Positions 8,477 to 17,577 of a stretch of DNA of 64,000 nucleotides are shown here, piece after piece. A program made the translations under genes and the position numbers. Position 1 is the stretch's first letter. Each line of letters begins with the position of its first letter. This DNA comes from Vibrio sp. qd031 (lineage in GTDB: Bacteria; Pseudomonadota; Gammaproteobacteria; Enterobacterales; Vibrionaceae), in contig NZ_JXQD01000025.1 of the NCBI RefSeq assembly GCF_002100145.1, positions 778,166 to 842,165 on the forward strand, read 5' to 3'. The notes below the pieces were generated by a model. That model did not search any database, was not told the DNA's origin, and saw only the letters and a program-made list of their open reading frames with translations.

Positions 8477-9550
8477 ATGAAAATGACATTTCGTTGGTAT
8501 GGCGAAGGAAACGACAAAGTTACTCTTGGCAATATTAAACAGATCCCAGGTGTAGAAGGCATCGTCTGGTCACTGCATGACATGGCAGCCGGGGAGTTAT
8601 GGAGCGAAGAGCGTATTGCGAAAGAAAAAGCGATCATCGAAGCTGCGGGTTTTCATATTGATGTTGTTGAGAGTGTCAACGTTCACGAAGACATCAAGCT
8701 TGGTTTGTCAACTCGTGACAAGTATATCGACAACTATAAAGAAACACTCCGCCGTTTGGCAAAAGTGGGTGTAAAAGTGGTGTGTTATAACTTTATGCCC
8801 GTATTTGACTGGACTCGAACCGAACTCTACAAAGAGATGGAAGATGGTTCAAACGCGCTTTTTTTTGAAAAGAACAAAATCGAAAATATCGACCCAATAG
8901 AGCTGATTGAAAAGTTATCGACCAATGTGGATGTGACCATGCCAGGTTGGGAGCCAGAACGTTTAGCTCGCCTGAAGGAAGTATTTAAACTGTACGAAAA
9001 CTTCACAGAAGAAGACTTGTGGCACAGCCTACAATACTTCCTTGATCAAGTGATCCCAGTGTGTGAAGAAGTCGGTATTAAAATGGGTATTCACCCTGAC
9101 GATCCTGCATTTCCAATTTTTGGTTTGCCTCGCTTGATCATCAATAAAGAAAATATCGGTCGTTTTCTTAACCTAGTGGATAGCCCTTACAACGGATTGA
9201 GTTTGTGTGCTGGTTCATTAGGTTCTGCGAATAACGATATTCCAGACATTATTGATGCATACCACGACCGCATACATTTCATGCACATTCGAAACGTTAA
9301 ACGTTATGACAACGGGGATTTTATTGAAGCCTCACACCGTGCTTGTGACGGTTCGGTTGATACCGTTAAAGTCGTGCAGACTTTGCATAAATATGGTTAT
9401 GATGGCTACGTGCGCCCCGATCATGGTCGTCATATTTGGGGCGAAGAACAGTGGGCACGACCGGGATACGGACTTTACGACCGTGCTTTAGGAGTTATGT
9501 ATATTCTTGGCGTGTGGGATAGCGCAGAAAAGAACGCGAAAGAACCTTAA
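8477..9550 (+). CDS. uxuA: Mannonate dehydratase
   Basis: Dehydrates D-mannonate to 2-keto-3-deoxygluconate, following UxuB. The 357-residue length and the start MKMTFRWYGEGNDKVTLGNI match the shorter UxuA type of streptococci and bacilli, rather than the about 394-residue Escherichia coli form. Metal-binding and catalytic blocks are visible: MGIHPDDPAFPIFGLPR, the LCAGSLGS loop, FMHIRNVK and VRPDHGRHIWGE. GAGGAAATAAC precedes the ATG. The genes for later steps (kdgK, kdgA) and a regulator are not in this window, so the pathway must be completed elsewhere or be non-functional. Confidence 0.92.
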   Translation: MKMTFRWYGEGNDKVTLGNIKQIPGVEGIVWSLHDMAAGELWSEERIAKEKAIIEAAGFHIDVVESVNVHEDIKLGLSTRDKYIDNYKETLRRLAKVGVKVVCYNFMPVFDWTRTELYKEMEDGSNALFFEKNKIENIDPIELIEKLSTNVDVTMPGWEPERLARLKEVFKLYENFTEEDLWHSLQYFLDQVIPVCEEVGIKMGIHPDDPAFPIFGLPRLIINKENIGRFLNLVDSPYNGLSLCAGSLGSANNDIPDIIDAYHDRIHFMHIRNVKRYDNGDFIEASHRACDGSVDTVKVVQTLHKYGYDGYVRPDHGRHIWGEEQWARPGYGLYDRALGVMYILGVWDSAEKNAKEP

Positions 9551-9629
9551 GAAAAGCAACAAGGACTGAAAGTAATAATGGCACTGTCAAAACAGTTATA
9601 ATTAGTGCCGATCGTACTCTACAGACAAG

Positions 9630-9654
9630 AAAAAACCCGCTAAAAAGCGGGTTT
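9630..9654 (-). terminator. Terminator of the tRNA-Val pair
   Basis: AAACCCGC and GCGGGTTT pair around a six-base loop. Read on the minus strand it is followed by a run of six T, as expected for the end of the tRNA transcript. Read on the plus strand it may also help end the uxuBA transcript. Confidence 0.8.
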
Positions 9655-9665
9655 ATCTTTAAATT

Positions 9666-9742
9666 TGGTGGGTCCGGGCGAATTCGAATCGCCGACCCCT
9701 ACCATGTCAAGGTAGTACTCTAACCAACTGAGCTACGGACCC
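9666..9742 (-). tRNA. tRNA-Val (anticodon GAC)
   Basis: 77 nt including an encoded CCA. The acceptor stem GGGTCCG/CGGACCC is perfect with discriminator A. The D arm contains AGCTCAGTTGGTTAGAG. The anticodon arm CTACC-TTGACAT-GGTAG gives anticodon GAC, and the T arm contains GGTTCGAATTC-type sequence with one variation. Second gene of a two-tRNA transcript. Confidence 0.95.
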
Positions 9743-9781
9743 AAATTTGTGTGTTCAACTGACTGCTTATGCAGTCAAGGA

Positions 9782-9858
9782 TGGTGCGTCCGAGTGAATT
9801 CGAATCACCGACCCCTACCATGTCAAGGTAGTGCTCTAACCAACTGAGCTACGGACGC
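9782..9858 (-). tRNA. tRNA-Val (anticodon GAC)
   Basis: 77 nt with encoded CCA. The acceptor stem GCGTCCG/CGGACGC and discriminator A are intact; the anticodon arm is identical to the neighbouring copy and gives GAC. It differs from that copy in compensated acceptor positions and a few arm bases, so it is a diverged tandem duplicate. The 536-bp gap between uxuA and the chemoreceptor gene holds these two tRNAs, their terminator and the palindrome at 10027; I see no other gene there. Confidence 0.95.
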
Positions 9859-10026
9859 AACGTCTTGAACGCAGACGATATTACCTAGAGACCGTATTAG
9901 GTGCAACAAATTATTGTGCCAACGTGATCTGACTGCTTAACAATCGAGCACCGCTCCTTAATGCTGCCTAAAACACCAGCGTTACCGTCTCAAATACGGC
10001 TTCATCAATTTGACGTAAATCTGCAA

Positions 10027-10039
10027 TGTGACTGTCACA
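10027..10039. promoter_or_regulatory. Palindrome TGTGACTGTCACA upstream of the chemoreceptor gene
   Basis: A perfect 13-bp palindrome centred about 54 bp before the TTG start. The half sites resemble CRP (TGTGA/TCACA), but the spacing is too short by three bases for a CRP site; it also looks like a matS site lacking two central bases. An operator is possible; the protein is unknown. Confidence 0.3.
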
Positions 10040-10086
10040 AAGCCTGCCTAGTATCGCACGAAAGTTTAGATTGCTAGGAGAGCAAC

Positions 10087-12153
10087 TTGAAAAACGTTGA
10101 TTTAGTAGACATTTCGCGACAGGCTGAGTCCACAACAATCCCGCCAAAGACTCACGGCGGCACCTCAATCATTTATGCCATTGTCGCGGTATTTGGTGTT
10201 GTGCTGTTAGTCAGTGTTATTGCAAGTTTTAGAAGTGCTTATCTAGTTGACTCGATTGATGACGAGTTTAGTCAGCTATCACATCATGAACTTCCAGTTG
10301 CGTTTAACAACGTTAACCTTACCCAGAACGCACTCATTAAGCTCATGCACTTCAATTTGGCAGGCAATGCGCAAACGAAAGAGGAGCTTGAAGTCCAGTT
10401 AGCCACGTTGGACACACTTAATGATGCGTCAGTCAGCGATTTTCAATCTCTTCAGAGCCGATTAGCCACTGTCAAAGACCCACTACTAGAGGAAATCTTA
10501 CAGCTAAACGTTGACAATGAAACTCTTGCTCAGCAGTTTATTGATGCCAAACGGAGTCAATTAGATGTCCGTAGTCGCTCTCAGCAAAATATCGCACAGT
10601 TTCAGTACGGTATAGATTCTATAGGCCCTGAAATGAGCCGTATATCTTCCTATTTGTCGGAAGAACACCCAGTCGCTGTTGACGCGGCAAACCGCTTTAG
10701 TGACGCCGCGGTGACAATGTCACGTTCATTCCTGCTGTTTTTGGCCGCAGACAATGCAGCTCAGGCGCAAAAGCACTATCGAGACCTACGAGGACGCTTG
10801 GCAGGGCTTGAGCTTGCATACGACGACTACGCTGAAATCAAACCCGATATTAAAGAGTTCCCGAGTTTAACGTCCGCCTACGACATTGTGTTGGAAGGTT
10901 TGCAGCGAAATGGCGTAGTTTCACAATTGATGGATAGTTTTCAACTGGATCAAACCGCGCAAGCGACACTAGCTGAACTGACGCAAAACACCGAACAACT
11001 CACACACAACAGCTCGTTGATTGCACACGAAATAGAAAAACAACTGCTGTTGCAGGGAAATACCATTTCGTCGTCAATTAACTACACCAAAGCGACGCTA
11101 TGGATAGCATGTTCAATTATTGCCATCACCATTTTTGTCAGCGCAATAGCCCTTAGCCAGTGGCTACAAAAGGGCGTAAAGGTGATGCATGAGGGACTAA
11201 CTCGATTGGTGAAGTTGGACTATCAAAAGAAAGCGTGTGAAACAAAGGGCCCTAAAGAACTGCGTCAACTGAGCCAGATGCTCAATCAAGTTACAGACTC
11301 AACAAAGACTTCTCTAAGTAAAGTGAACGCGAGCAGTATAGAGCTTAACACTAATGCTCATGGTTCGTTTGAGACGGCAAAGTATACCTATGAAAATATG
11401 GATAACGTAGCTGCATACGTAGAGACCGTGGCCTCTGCGGTCAATGAACTTGAAGCGAGCATTAAAGAGATAGCTGCATTCACCACAGAAACCAATCAAG
11501 AGACTCAAATCACTTCAGACCAATCCTTGCAAGGCACAAAAACGGTCCAGCATAATTCGGAATTACTCACCAAACTCGAAACATCAATGAGTACTAGCGC
11601 TCAAGCAATGGCACTGCTGGATCAAAAAGTAGTGAAGATCGAAGAGATGGTGAGTGTGATCAGCAATATTGCCGAAGGCACAAACTTATTGGCATTAAAC
11701 GCAGCTATTGAAGCAGCACGGGCAGGGGACATGGGGCGTGGATTTGCGGTTGTCGCAGATGAAGTGCGTAAACTGGCCAGCGAAACAACCCAACAAACCA
11801 CCAATATACGCACTATGGTCGATGATTTACAATCGACAGCTCAACACTCAAAATCGTTGGTGCTCACGAGCCAAAAAGACATGCAGATTGCGCTCGAAAG
11901 TAACCGCCAAATGGAGCAACGCTTTGCCGAAATTGCGCATTCAGTGGAGACCATTCACGAACGCTCAGAACAAATATCGGTGTCTGCAGAGCAGCAACAA
12001 AGTGCCACTGAAGAAGTGAATCTGACCATCGCCGCAATGATGGATAAAGCGAATCATGTGAAAACTCAATTAAACCATTTGGTTGACGATGCTGAAAAGG
12101 TTGCCAACATTTCTAAAACCCAACAGTCGCAATTAGAGAGCTATGCGCTGTAG
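10087..12153 (+). CDS. Methyl-accepting chemotaxis protein
   Basis: A 688-residue chemoreceptor. A TTG start is chosen because TAGGAG lies six bases upstream. Membrane segment 1 (about 28-48) and segment 2 (about 333-356) enclose a periplasmic, helix-rich sensor domain of about 280 residues; a HAMP-like linker follows. The cytoplasmic signalling tip is intact ([23 protein letters not shown], then [15 protein letters not shown]), so it should bind CheA and CheW. No C-terminal NWETF-type CheR-binding pentapeptide is present. The ligand cannot be inferred from sequence. It is transcribed alone and ends at a shared bidirectional terminator. Confidence 0.93.
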   Translation: MKNVDLVDISRQAESTTIPPKTHGGTSIIYAIVAVFGVVLLVSVIASFRSAYLVDSIDDEFSQLSHHELPVAFNNVNLTQNALIKLMHFNLAGNAQTKEELEVQLATLDTLNDASVSDFQSLQSRLATVKDPLLEEILQLNVDNETLAQQFIDAKRSQLDVRSRSQQNIAQFQYGIDSIGPEMSRISSYLSEEHPVAVDAANRFSDAAVTMSRSFLLFLAADNAAQAQKHYRDLRGRLAGLELAYDDYAEIKPDIKEFPSLTSAYDIVLEGLQRNGVVSQLMDSFQLDQTAQATLAELTQNTEQLTHNSSLIAHEIEKQLLLQGNTISSSINYTKATLWIACSIIAITIFVSAIALSQWLQKGVKVMHEGLTRLVKLDYQKKACETKGPKELRQLSQMLNQVTDSTKTSLSKVNASSIELNTNAHGSFETAKYTYENMDNVAAYVETVASAVNELEASIKEIAAFTTETNQETQITSDQSLQGTKTVQHNSELLTKLETSMSTSAQAMALLDQKVVKIEEMVSVISNIAEGTNLLALNAAIEAARAGDMGRGFAVVADEVRKLASETTQQTTNIRTMVDDLQSTAQHSKSLVLTSQKDMQIALESNRQMEQRFAEIAHSVETIHERSEQISVSAEQQQSATEEVNLTIAAMMDKANHVKTQLNHLVDDAEKVANISKTQQSQLESYAL
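10711..10723. other. matS site (MatP-binding motif)
   Basis: GTGACAATGTCAC, an exact match to GTGACRNYGTCAC, inside the chemoreceptor gene. It is the same 13-mer as the site at 2782. Confidence 0.8.
11720..11727 (+). other. KOPS-like octamer GGGCAGGG
   Basis: Plus-strand match to GGGNAGGG, pointing to the dif candidate. It lies in the conserved [10 protein letters not shown] coding stretch of the receptor, so codon constraint may explain it. Confidence 0.4.
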
Positions 12154-12189
12154 CATTGAACACCTGTAGCGTTGCGTTAATGCTGAATA

Positions 12190-12218
12190 CAATAAAGGCG
12201 CATAGAGCGCCTTTATTG
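12190..12218. terminator. Bidirectional terminator between the chemoreceptor gene and norM
   Basis: CAATAAAGGCGC pairs with GCGCCTTTATTG around a five-base loop. The A/T-rich stem ends can act as U-tracts on either strand, which suits two convergent genes. Confidence 0.8.
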
Positions 12219-13589
12219 TTACCGGTTTGCAAATCTAAACTGTATTTGATCCGATTGTTTATGCATCCATCTTATACGCATAAACAGCAGTAATGCGGCT
12301 GTAGACAAGCCAGCGATAAATCCGTACCAAAACCCTTCTGCACCAAGCGCTGGAACCAACAAGTCGGTGCGCCCTAACACATAGCCTAACGGCAGCCCGA
12401 CACACCAATAGGCGAAAAAGGTGATCACAAATATGGAGCGCATGTCTTTGTAACCTCTTAGTGCACCCGCCGCGATGACTTGAATTGAGTCGGTACATTG
12501 GTAAATCGCGGCAAGCAGTAATAGATGTCCAGCAAGTACGATCACTTCTGTATTGTCGGTATAAAGTAGCGCGATCTGTTCACGATAAAACACGGTTAAT
12601 AATGCTGTAACGACCGCTGTTGCTAATCCTGCAATCAGGCCGACTCGGGTCGATACCTTTGCACCATCGGTGCTTTTTTCGCCTAGTTTATGCCCCACAC
12701 GGATGCTCACTGCTGCGCCTATACTCATAGGAAGCATAAAGATCATCGACGAAAAGTTAATGGCCACTTGGTGCGAAGCGACAACGATGGGACCAAGCGG
12801 CGCAACCAATATAGCCACCACGGCAAATAGCGTCACTTCGAAGAACATCGCCAATGCAACGGGTAATCCCAGGGTAAATAGGCGCCATTGCTCTTTCCAA
12901 TTCGGTGCATACCAGCGTTCAAACAAACCGATTTTTTGCAGCTTTTTAGCTTTAGCGACATACCCCACCATAAGAGCGAACATCACCCAATACACAATCG
13001 TTGTTGCAACACCACAACCAACGCCACCTAACGCTGGCAAACCCAGTTTTCCATAAACCAAAATATAGTTTAAAGGAATGTTCAATAGCAGCCCTACAAA
13101 CCCAATGACCATGGCAGGTTTGGTTAAAGACATACCGTCGGTATAGCTGCGGAAATTTTGAAATAACAAGAATGCAGGAATAGCCCAAATAACGGCATCA
13201 ATATAGCCGCTGGTTATTTGAGACATCGCTACATCGACATCCATAAACGACAGGATCTTAGGCGTTTGAACCAGCACCAACCCAATTGGCACTGCGAGCA
13301 GCAACGACAGATACACGCCTTGCTGAATTTCTGGTGCGATTTTTTCGATGCGTCCAGAGCCGTTAAGCTGCGCTACGACGGGGATCAGCGCCATTAGTAC
13401 ACCAATCCCAAACAATATACTGGGCAGCCAAATACTGGCCGCAATCGACACGGCCGCCATATCGGTTGCACTCACACCGCCCGCCATCACTGTGTCGACA
13501 AACCCCATACCGGTTTGTGCAACAGAAGCAATAAGCACTGGCGTTGCTAGGCGTACAAGGTGATTGGTTTCGCGTACATAACGTTGCAT
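12219..13589 (-). CDS. norM: MATE-family multidrug efflux protein NorM
   Basis: An inner-membrane 12-segment cation-coupled exporter of fluoroquinolones and dyes. The start of the conserved region (RLATPVLIASVAQTGMGFVDTVMAGGVSATDMAAVSIAASIW) is nearly that of Vibrio cholerae NorM, including the cation-coupling Asp in FVDTVMAGG. The frame extends to a TTG at 13607, but AGGA five bases before the ATG at 13589 supports the shorter, 456-residue form. It diverges from ribE; in E. coli the homologous mdtK and ribC are also neighbours. Confidence 0.93.
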   Translation of the reverse strand: MQRYVRETNHLVRLATPVLIASVAQTGMGFVDTVMAGGVSATDMAAVSIAASIWLPSILFGIGVLMALIPVVAQLNGSGRIEKIAPEIQQGVYLSLLLAVPIGLVLVQTPKILSFMDVDVAMSQITSGYIDAVIWAIPAFLLFQNFRSYTDGMSLTKPAMVIGFVGLLLNIPLNYILVYGKLGLPALGGVGCGVATTIVYWVMFALMVGYVAKAKKLQKIGLFERWYAPNWKEQWRLFTLGLPVALAMFFEVTLFAVVAILVAPLGPIVVASHQVAINFSSMIFMLPMSIGAAVSIRVGHKLGEKSTDGAKVSTRVGLIAGLATAVVTALLTVFYREQIALLYTDNTEVIVLAGHLLLLAAIYQCTDSIQVIAAGALRGYKDMRSIFVITFFAYWCVGLPLGYVLGRTDLLVPALGAEGFWYGFIAGLSTAALLLFMRIRWMHKQSDQIQFRFANR

Positions 13590-13675
13590 AGCATTCCTAA
13601 AAAACAATTGAATAGCAGGAAAAGAACGCGAATAATAATCCAGTTAACGCTGTGATGAAACCTAAGTGAGGAAGA

Positions 13676-14287
13676 ATGTTTACAGGAATTGTGCAAGGTA
13701 TGGGAAAAGTCGTCAAAGTCGTTGACGAGCCACAGTTTAGAAAGCTTACCATTGAGCTACCAGAAGGTCTGTCGAGTAGCATTCAACTAGGTGCATCTAT
13801 CGCAAATAACGGCTGTTGTCTGACAGTGACAGCGCAAAATGATCAAGAGGTCACCTTTGACCTGATGCAAGAGACTCTGCACAAAACCAATTTGTCACAC
13901 TTACAAGCCAATGATCAGGTGAACATTGAACGTGCTGCAAAAGTTGGTGATGAAATAGGGGGTCACACCGTTTCAGGCCACATCGTTGGTCAGGCAGTGA
14001 TTACACACATAGTACCAGGTCACCAGCAACAACAAATATGGTTTAGCATTGACCCAAGTTGGGCCAAATACATACTTCATAAAGGGTTCGTTGCGATTGA
14101 CGGTTGCTCACTGACGATTGGTGAAGTCGAACAAGACCGTTTTTGTGTCTACTTAATACCCGAAACACTTGAGCGAACCTGTTTTGGTCATCGTAAAGTC
14201 GATGACAAAGTGAATATTGAAATTGATCCTCAAACCCAAGCGATCGTTGATACTGTCGAGCGTGTGCTAGAACAAAGGGGTCAATAG
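13676..14287 (+). CDS. ribE: Riboflavin synthase, alpha subunit
   Basis: Dismutates two 6,7-dimethyl-8-ribityllumazine to riboflavin and its pyrimidine precursor. It has 203 residues with the two tandem lumazine-binding repeats: MFTGIVQG...GASIANNGCCLTV and, in the second half, GHTVSGHIVG...KGFVAIDGCSLTIGEV. The sequence follows E. coli RibC closely (same HNGCCLTV-type loop and PETLER...VNIEIDPQTQA end). GAGGAAGA precedes the ATG. No FMN riboswitch fits in the 86-bp gap to norM. It is monocistronic; other riboflavin genes are not in this window. Confidence 0.94.
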   Translation: MFTGIVQGMGKVVKVVDEPQFRKLTIELPEGLSSSIQLGASIANNGCCLTVTAQNDQEVTFDLMQETLHKTNLSHLQANDQVNIERAAKVGDEIGGHTVSGHIVGQAVITHIVPGHQQQQIWFSIDPSWAKYILHKGFVAIDGCSLTIGEVEQDRFCVYLIPETLERTCFGHRKVDDKVNIEIDPQTQAIVDTVERVLEQRGQ

Positions 14288-14316
14288 TGTTATCAAAGCC
14301 ACTCTAATTGGGTGGC

Positions 14317-14520
14317 TTAGTACATTTGCTCGTCGTCAGCGTCGACCATTAAGTCGATATGATCATGTTGCTCGTCCACATGCATACTCAAATGTATAGG
14401 GCAGCAACATGCGGGACAATCCTCATAAAAGCTTTGATCGCCATTGGTCGCATCCACTGATACCCGAATATGATGCCCACAATGAGGGCAATCTATGCCT
14501 TTTTCGCTGAATGTTTTCAT
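14317..14520 (-). CDS. CPXCG-motif cysteine-rich small protein
   Basis: A 67-residue acidic protein with four cysteines in two pairs, CPHC (about 11-14) and CPAC followed by further Cys (CPACCCP, about 35-41), which should bind zinc. It matches the family named for its CPxCG motif; the function is unknown. A GTAGGAGATC ribosome-binding site precedes the ATG. It lies 25 bp after the fructosamine kinase-like gene and is probably cotranscribed with it. Confidence 0.8.
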   Translation of the reverse strand: MKTFSEKGIDCPHCGHHIRVSVDATNGDQSFYEDCPACCCPIHLSMHVDEQHDHIDLMVDADDEQMY

Positions 14521-14545
14521 ATTGATCTCCTACCAAACCACCACT

Positions 14546-15421
14546 CTATGAATAGCTTAGCATTAGTTCATCAATCATCTGTTCCGCCTGTTGAATGTAA
14601 TGTCCACCAAACAGATTACAGTGGTTGAGTACATGGTAAAGATTATAGATAGACTTGCGGCGTTGATAGCCGTCAGCTAACGGATACACGGACTGATAGC
14701 CTTTGTAAAAGTCGCTATCAAAACCACCAAACAATTCGGTCATCGCAATATCACACTCTCTATCCCCATAATAACAAGCAGGATCAAAACAGAGTGGGCC
14801 AAATGGACCATTAGCCGCATTACCGCTCCACAAATCGCCGTGAAGCAATGATGGCGAAGGGTTATGATTTTTTAGTCCGTAGTAGACACTGTCGAGCAAT
14901 GCGTCGTTGTCTTGCGCAACCCGTATGCCTTTTTCAGCCAGCAAACTCAGTTGCCACGCGATCCGCTGATCGGCAAAAAACTGAGCCCATTTCTTATGCC
15001 ACCGGTTAGGCTGAACCGTTGTACCAATGTAGTTATCGTTATCAAACCCGTATTCGAGCTGCGTATGAATAGCATGCAGCTCAGCCAATTGCTCACCAAA
15101 TTCCAGACTGTTTCGACATTGATAGAGTGATTTCGTTGGCAAGTAATTCAGGATGATGAATGCATTCCCGCGAGTTTTTCCCAGAGTAATAAACTCCGGT
15201 ACATTCACTGTATTGGTGTTTCTCAACGTAGTGAGATTATCCTGCTCTGCCTCGAACATAGGAAGGAACTCGGAGGCGTTTATTTTTACAAAGTAGCGCT
15301 GCTCTCCATCCGATATTTCGTAGTTCTCATTGATGTTGCCTCCTGAAATCCGCATTCGTTCCAAAATCTTGAAATCAAACTGCAAAGTATCACTTAACTG
15401 CTTAGCGATTGCATTCCACAT
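14546..15421 (-). CDS. Fructosamine kinase-family protein
   Basis: A 291-residue member of the fructosamine/ketosamine-3-kinase family (E. coli YniA type). The protein-kinase-like fold is visible through RYFVKIN (ATP-binding Lys), SLLHGDLWSGNAANGPFGP (catalytic loop with HGDLWSGN) and LCFDPACYYGDRECDIAMTELFGGF (metal-binding DPA...GDRE). It probably phosphorylates ketosamine adducts on proteins or small molecules, though the bacterial substrates are poorly known. AAGGAG precedes the ATG with five-base spacing. Confidence 0.9.
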   Translation of the reverse strand: MWNAIAKQLSDTLQFDFKILERMRISGGNINENYEISDGEQRYFVKINASEFLPMFEAEQDNLTTLRNTNTVNVPEFITLGKTRGNAFIILNYLPTKSLYQCRNSLEFGEQLAELHAIHTQLEYGFDNDNYIGTTVQPNRWHKKWAQFFADQRIAWQLSLLAEKGIRVAQDNDALLDSVYYGLKNHNPSPSLLHGDLWSGNAANGPFGPLCFDPACYYGDRECDIAMTELFGGFDSDFYKGYQSVYPLADGYQRRKSIYNLYHVLNHCNLFGGHYIQQAEQMIDELMLSYS

Positions 15422-15632
15422 ACGGACTCCTTGAGACGGTCAATTATGAATTCACCTACTTGCCATATTGTTATTGTAGAAGAGTTATTCCTGCATACCT
15501 GTTAACAAAAGCACAAAATAAACCTATAGCTGTGAGTAACATCGTTTTTTACGCAACAAATTGACAAAAACTCTAGAACTGATCGGGATCACAATATACT
15601 ATAACCGCATTAAAGGACCGCCATACTGTATA

Positions 15633-16592
15633 ATGAAAATTCTAATTTGTGATGATTCCGGCCTAGCGAGAAAATCGCTGGCTCGTACGATAACCCACTA
15701 CACAGATCATCCGATACTTTTTGCCGAGCACGGAGCTGAAGCTTTAGAAATAATGAAAGCAGAACGCATTGACATTCTGTTTCTCGATCTCACAATGCCA
15801 GTAATGGATGGATTTGAAGTATTGGCACATCTGCCTATCACGGATCACCCTCTAAAAACCATCGTAGTGTCTGGAGATGTTCAGCAACAGGCGATCGATC
15901 GATGCTACTCGTTAGGCGCCTATGCCTTCATCAAAAAGCCCTTCGAAAAAGTTAAGTTTGAATCTCTTTTAGAGCAGCTTGGCCTTATCAAGAAACCAGA
16001 TAAAACCAATGCTCATCAAGACGATAACATTTCACCAGCCATCAAGTTCAAAGAAATTTGCAATGTCGCATTGGGCGCAGGGGCGGCGGTTGTGTCCGAT
16101 TTCATTGGTGAGTTCATCACATTACCCATTCCTAATGTTGGCCCACTAGAAAGCAGTGAATTGGATATGATGATCACTGATGCTTTGGATCGAGAAACCT
16201 CAATTGCTGTTGCTCAGCGATTTGTTGGGAGTGGCCTGCATGGTGAAGCCATTGTGTGTATGGAAGGGGCTGACATTGCTCTTATTGGCGAAAAGCTTGG
16301 GTTCTCTCGAGAACACTCTACGTTCAACGAGATAGTACTAAACATTGGTAACCTGTTAGTTGCGTCATTTTTAACGTCGTTGTCAAAGCAGCTCAACGTC
16401 GACATGGTGCTAAGGCAGCCAACGACTCTGACCCCCGATAGGTACAAAGTCGAAGACTCAAAACAACACGCACAAGTGTTTACTATTGAATTTACCTATC
16501 GCACCGAGCATCTTAACTTTGAGTGTGAAGTGTTGTTTTTGCTCGATGATAAATCTCGACAAGCAATTTACGACATTATGGAGACTTTCTAA
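15633..16592 (+). CDS. Response regulator with C-terminal CheC/CheX-like domain
   Basis: A 319-residue protein from the ATG at 15633; the open frame starts 72 bp earlier, but only this ATG begins the receiver fold (MKILICDDSGLARKS). Receiver residues are complete: D7-D8, phosphoacceptor D52, S80 and the K102-P103 pair. After a short linker, residues 135-319 resemble CheC/CheX phosphatases, with the E-x3-N catalytic motif in FNEIVLNIGN. It may dephosphorylate CheY-like receivers under control of its own receiver. Its stop overlaps the ATG of the next gene (TAATG), so translation is coupled. Confidence 0.85.
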   Translation: MKILICDDSGLARKSLARTITHYTDHPILFAEHGAEALEIMKAERIDILFLDLTMPVMDGFEVLAHLPITDHPLKTIVVSGDVQQQAIDRCYSLGAYAFIKKPFEKVKFESLLEQLGLIKKPDKTNAHQDDNISPAIKFKEICNVALGAGAAVVSDFIGEFITLPIPNVGPLESSELDMMITDALDRETSIAVAQRFVGSGLHGEAIVCMEGADIALIGEKLGFSREHSTFNEIVLNIGNLLVASFLTSLSKQLNVDMVLRQPTTLTPDRYKVEDSKQHAQVFTIEFTYRTEHLNFECEVLFLLDDKSRQAIYDIMETF

Positions 16593-17548
16593 TGAAAAAC
16601 ATTACCATGGATTTGTCTGATTTCCATTGGGCTATGCAGATCATGGACAATATGGACTCCGGACTTGTGGTAATAGATTTGGACTTTAATGTGGTCGCAT
16701 GGAACACATTTATGCAATCCTACAGCGGGATCCGAGCCGATAAGATCATGCATAAAAACCTATTTGATGCTTGCCCTGATCTGCCCGTCGAGTGGCTAAT
16801 CGCCAAACTTAACACCTGCGGCAAACTTAGCACCAAAGGATTCTCCTGCTGGGAAGATCGGCCGTATGTGTTTAAGTTTAAAAACTACTCACCGGTAACT
16901 CACGGCATGGACACCATGTATCAAAATATGGTGATCACACCGCTTAAGTCCCTCACAGCACAAGTCACCCATTTTAGTATCATCTTACAAGATGTTACCG
17001 ACATCGCTCAGAACAAGCTGGAGCTTAACGCATCCAATAGAAAGCTGTCGCAGCTTAGTCAAACCGATGGCCTCACGCAGCTTTTGAATCGCTCAAGTTG
17101 GGAAGCTCAGCTCAAAAACCATTTTCATTATTGTGGTTTACATAAACGAACTGATACATTGGTGATGATTGATATCGACCACTTTAAGCGCGTCAATGAC
17201 AACTTCGGTCATCCCGCAGGGGATGAAGTAATACGTCAACTGGCTAAAATGGTGTCAAAGACCGCTCGCGATTCTGACTATGTGGGTCGCTACGGTGGTG
17301 AAGAATTTGCAGTATTATTACCAAATACAAGTTCAGACCAAGCAATGTTTTTTGCTGATCGGCTGCGCAAGAGAGTCGAAAAACTGCAGGTTACACATGA
17401 GTCTCAGAGTTTAAGCTTTACTATTAGTCTAGGTGTTAGCGAGTTTTCTCAACAGTTTACGACTCATGTAAATTGGATTGAGGCGGCTGATAAAGCCCTG
17501 TATTTATCCAAGCGAAACGGTCGAAATCAGGCGACAGTAAGTCAGTAG
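16592..17548 (+). CDS. PAS-GGEEF diguanylate cyclase
   Basis: A 318-residue cytoplasmic protein with an N-terminal PAS sensor (about 12-135; DNMDSGLVVIDLDFNVVAWN) and a C-terminal GGDEF domain (about 155-315). The catalytic motif is GRYGGEEFAVLLP, and an RxxD inhibitory site (RDSD) sits five residues before it, so product inhibition of cyclic di-GMP synthesis is expected. It overlaps the preceding response-regulator gene by four bases and is followed 29 bp later by the DUF3802 gene. The context suggests that the receiver/CheC protein modulates it or shares its signal. Confidence 0.9.
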   Translation: MKNITMDLSDFHWAMQIMDNMDSGLVVIDLDFNVVAWNTFMQSYSGIRADKIMHKNLFDACPDLPVEWLIAKLNTCGKLSTKGFSCWEDRPYVFKFKNYSPVTHGMDTMYQNMVITPLKSLTAQVTHFSIILQDVTDIAQNKLELNASNRKLSQLSQTDGLTQLLNRSSWEAQLKNHFHYCGLHKRTDTLVMIDIDHFKRVNDNFGHPAGDEVIRQLAKMVSKTARDSDYVGRYGGEEFAVLLPNTSSDQAMFFADRLRKRVEKLQVTHESQSLSFTISLGVSEFSQQFTTHVNWIEAADKALYLSKRNGRNQATVSQ

Positions 17549-17577
17549 TTATTAAATAAACGTGTTAAGGAGTCATT

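Noticed and set aside
9666..9858. The two tRNA-Val copies as an attachment-site duplication
   Set aside because: Both are complete, diverged at compensated positions and share one terminator, which fits ordinary tandem tRNA genes; no integrase gene is nearby.
13590..13675. FMN riboswitch before ribE
   Set aside because: The gap between norM and ribE is under 90 bp and shows none of the conserved RFN helices.
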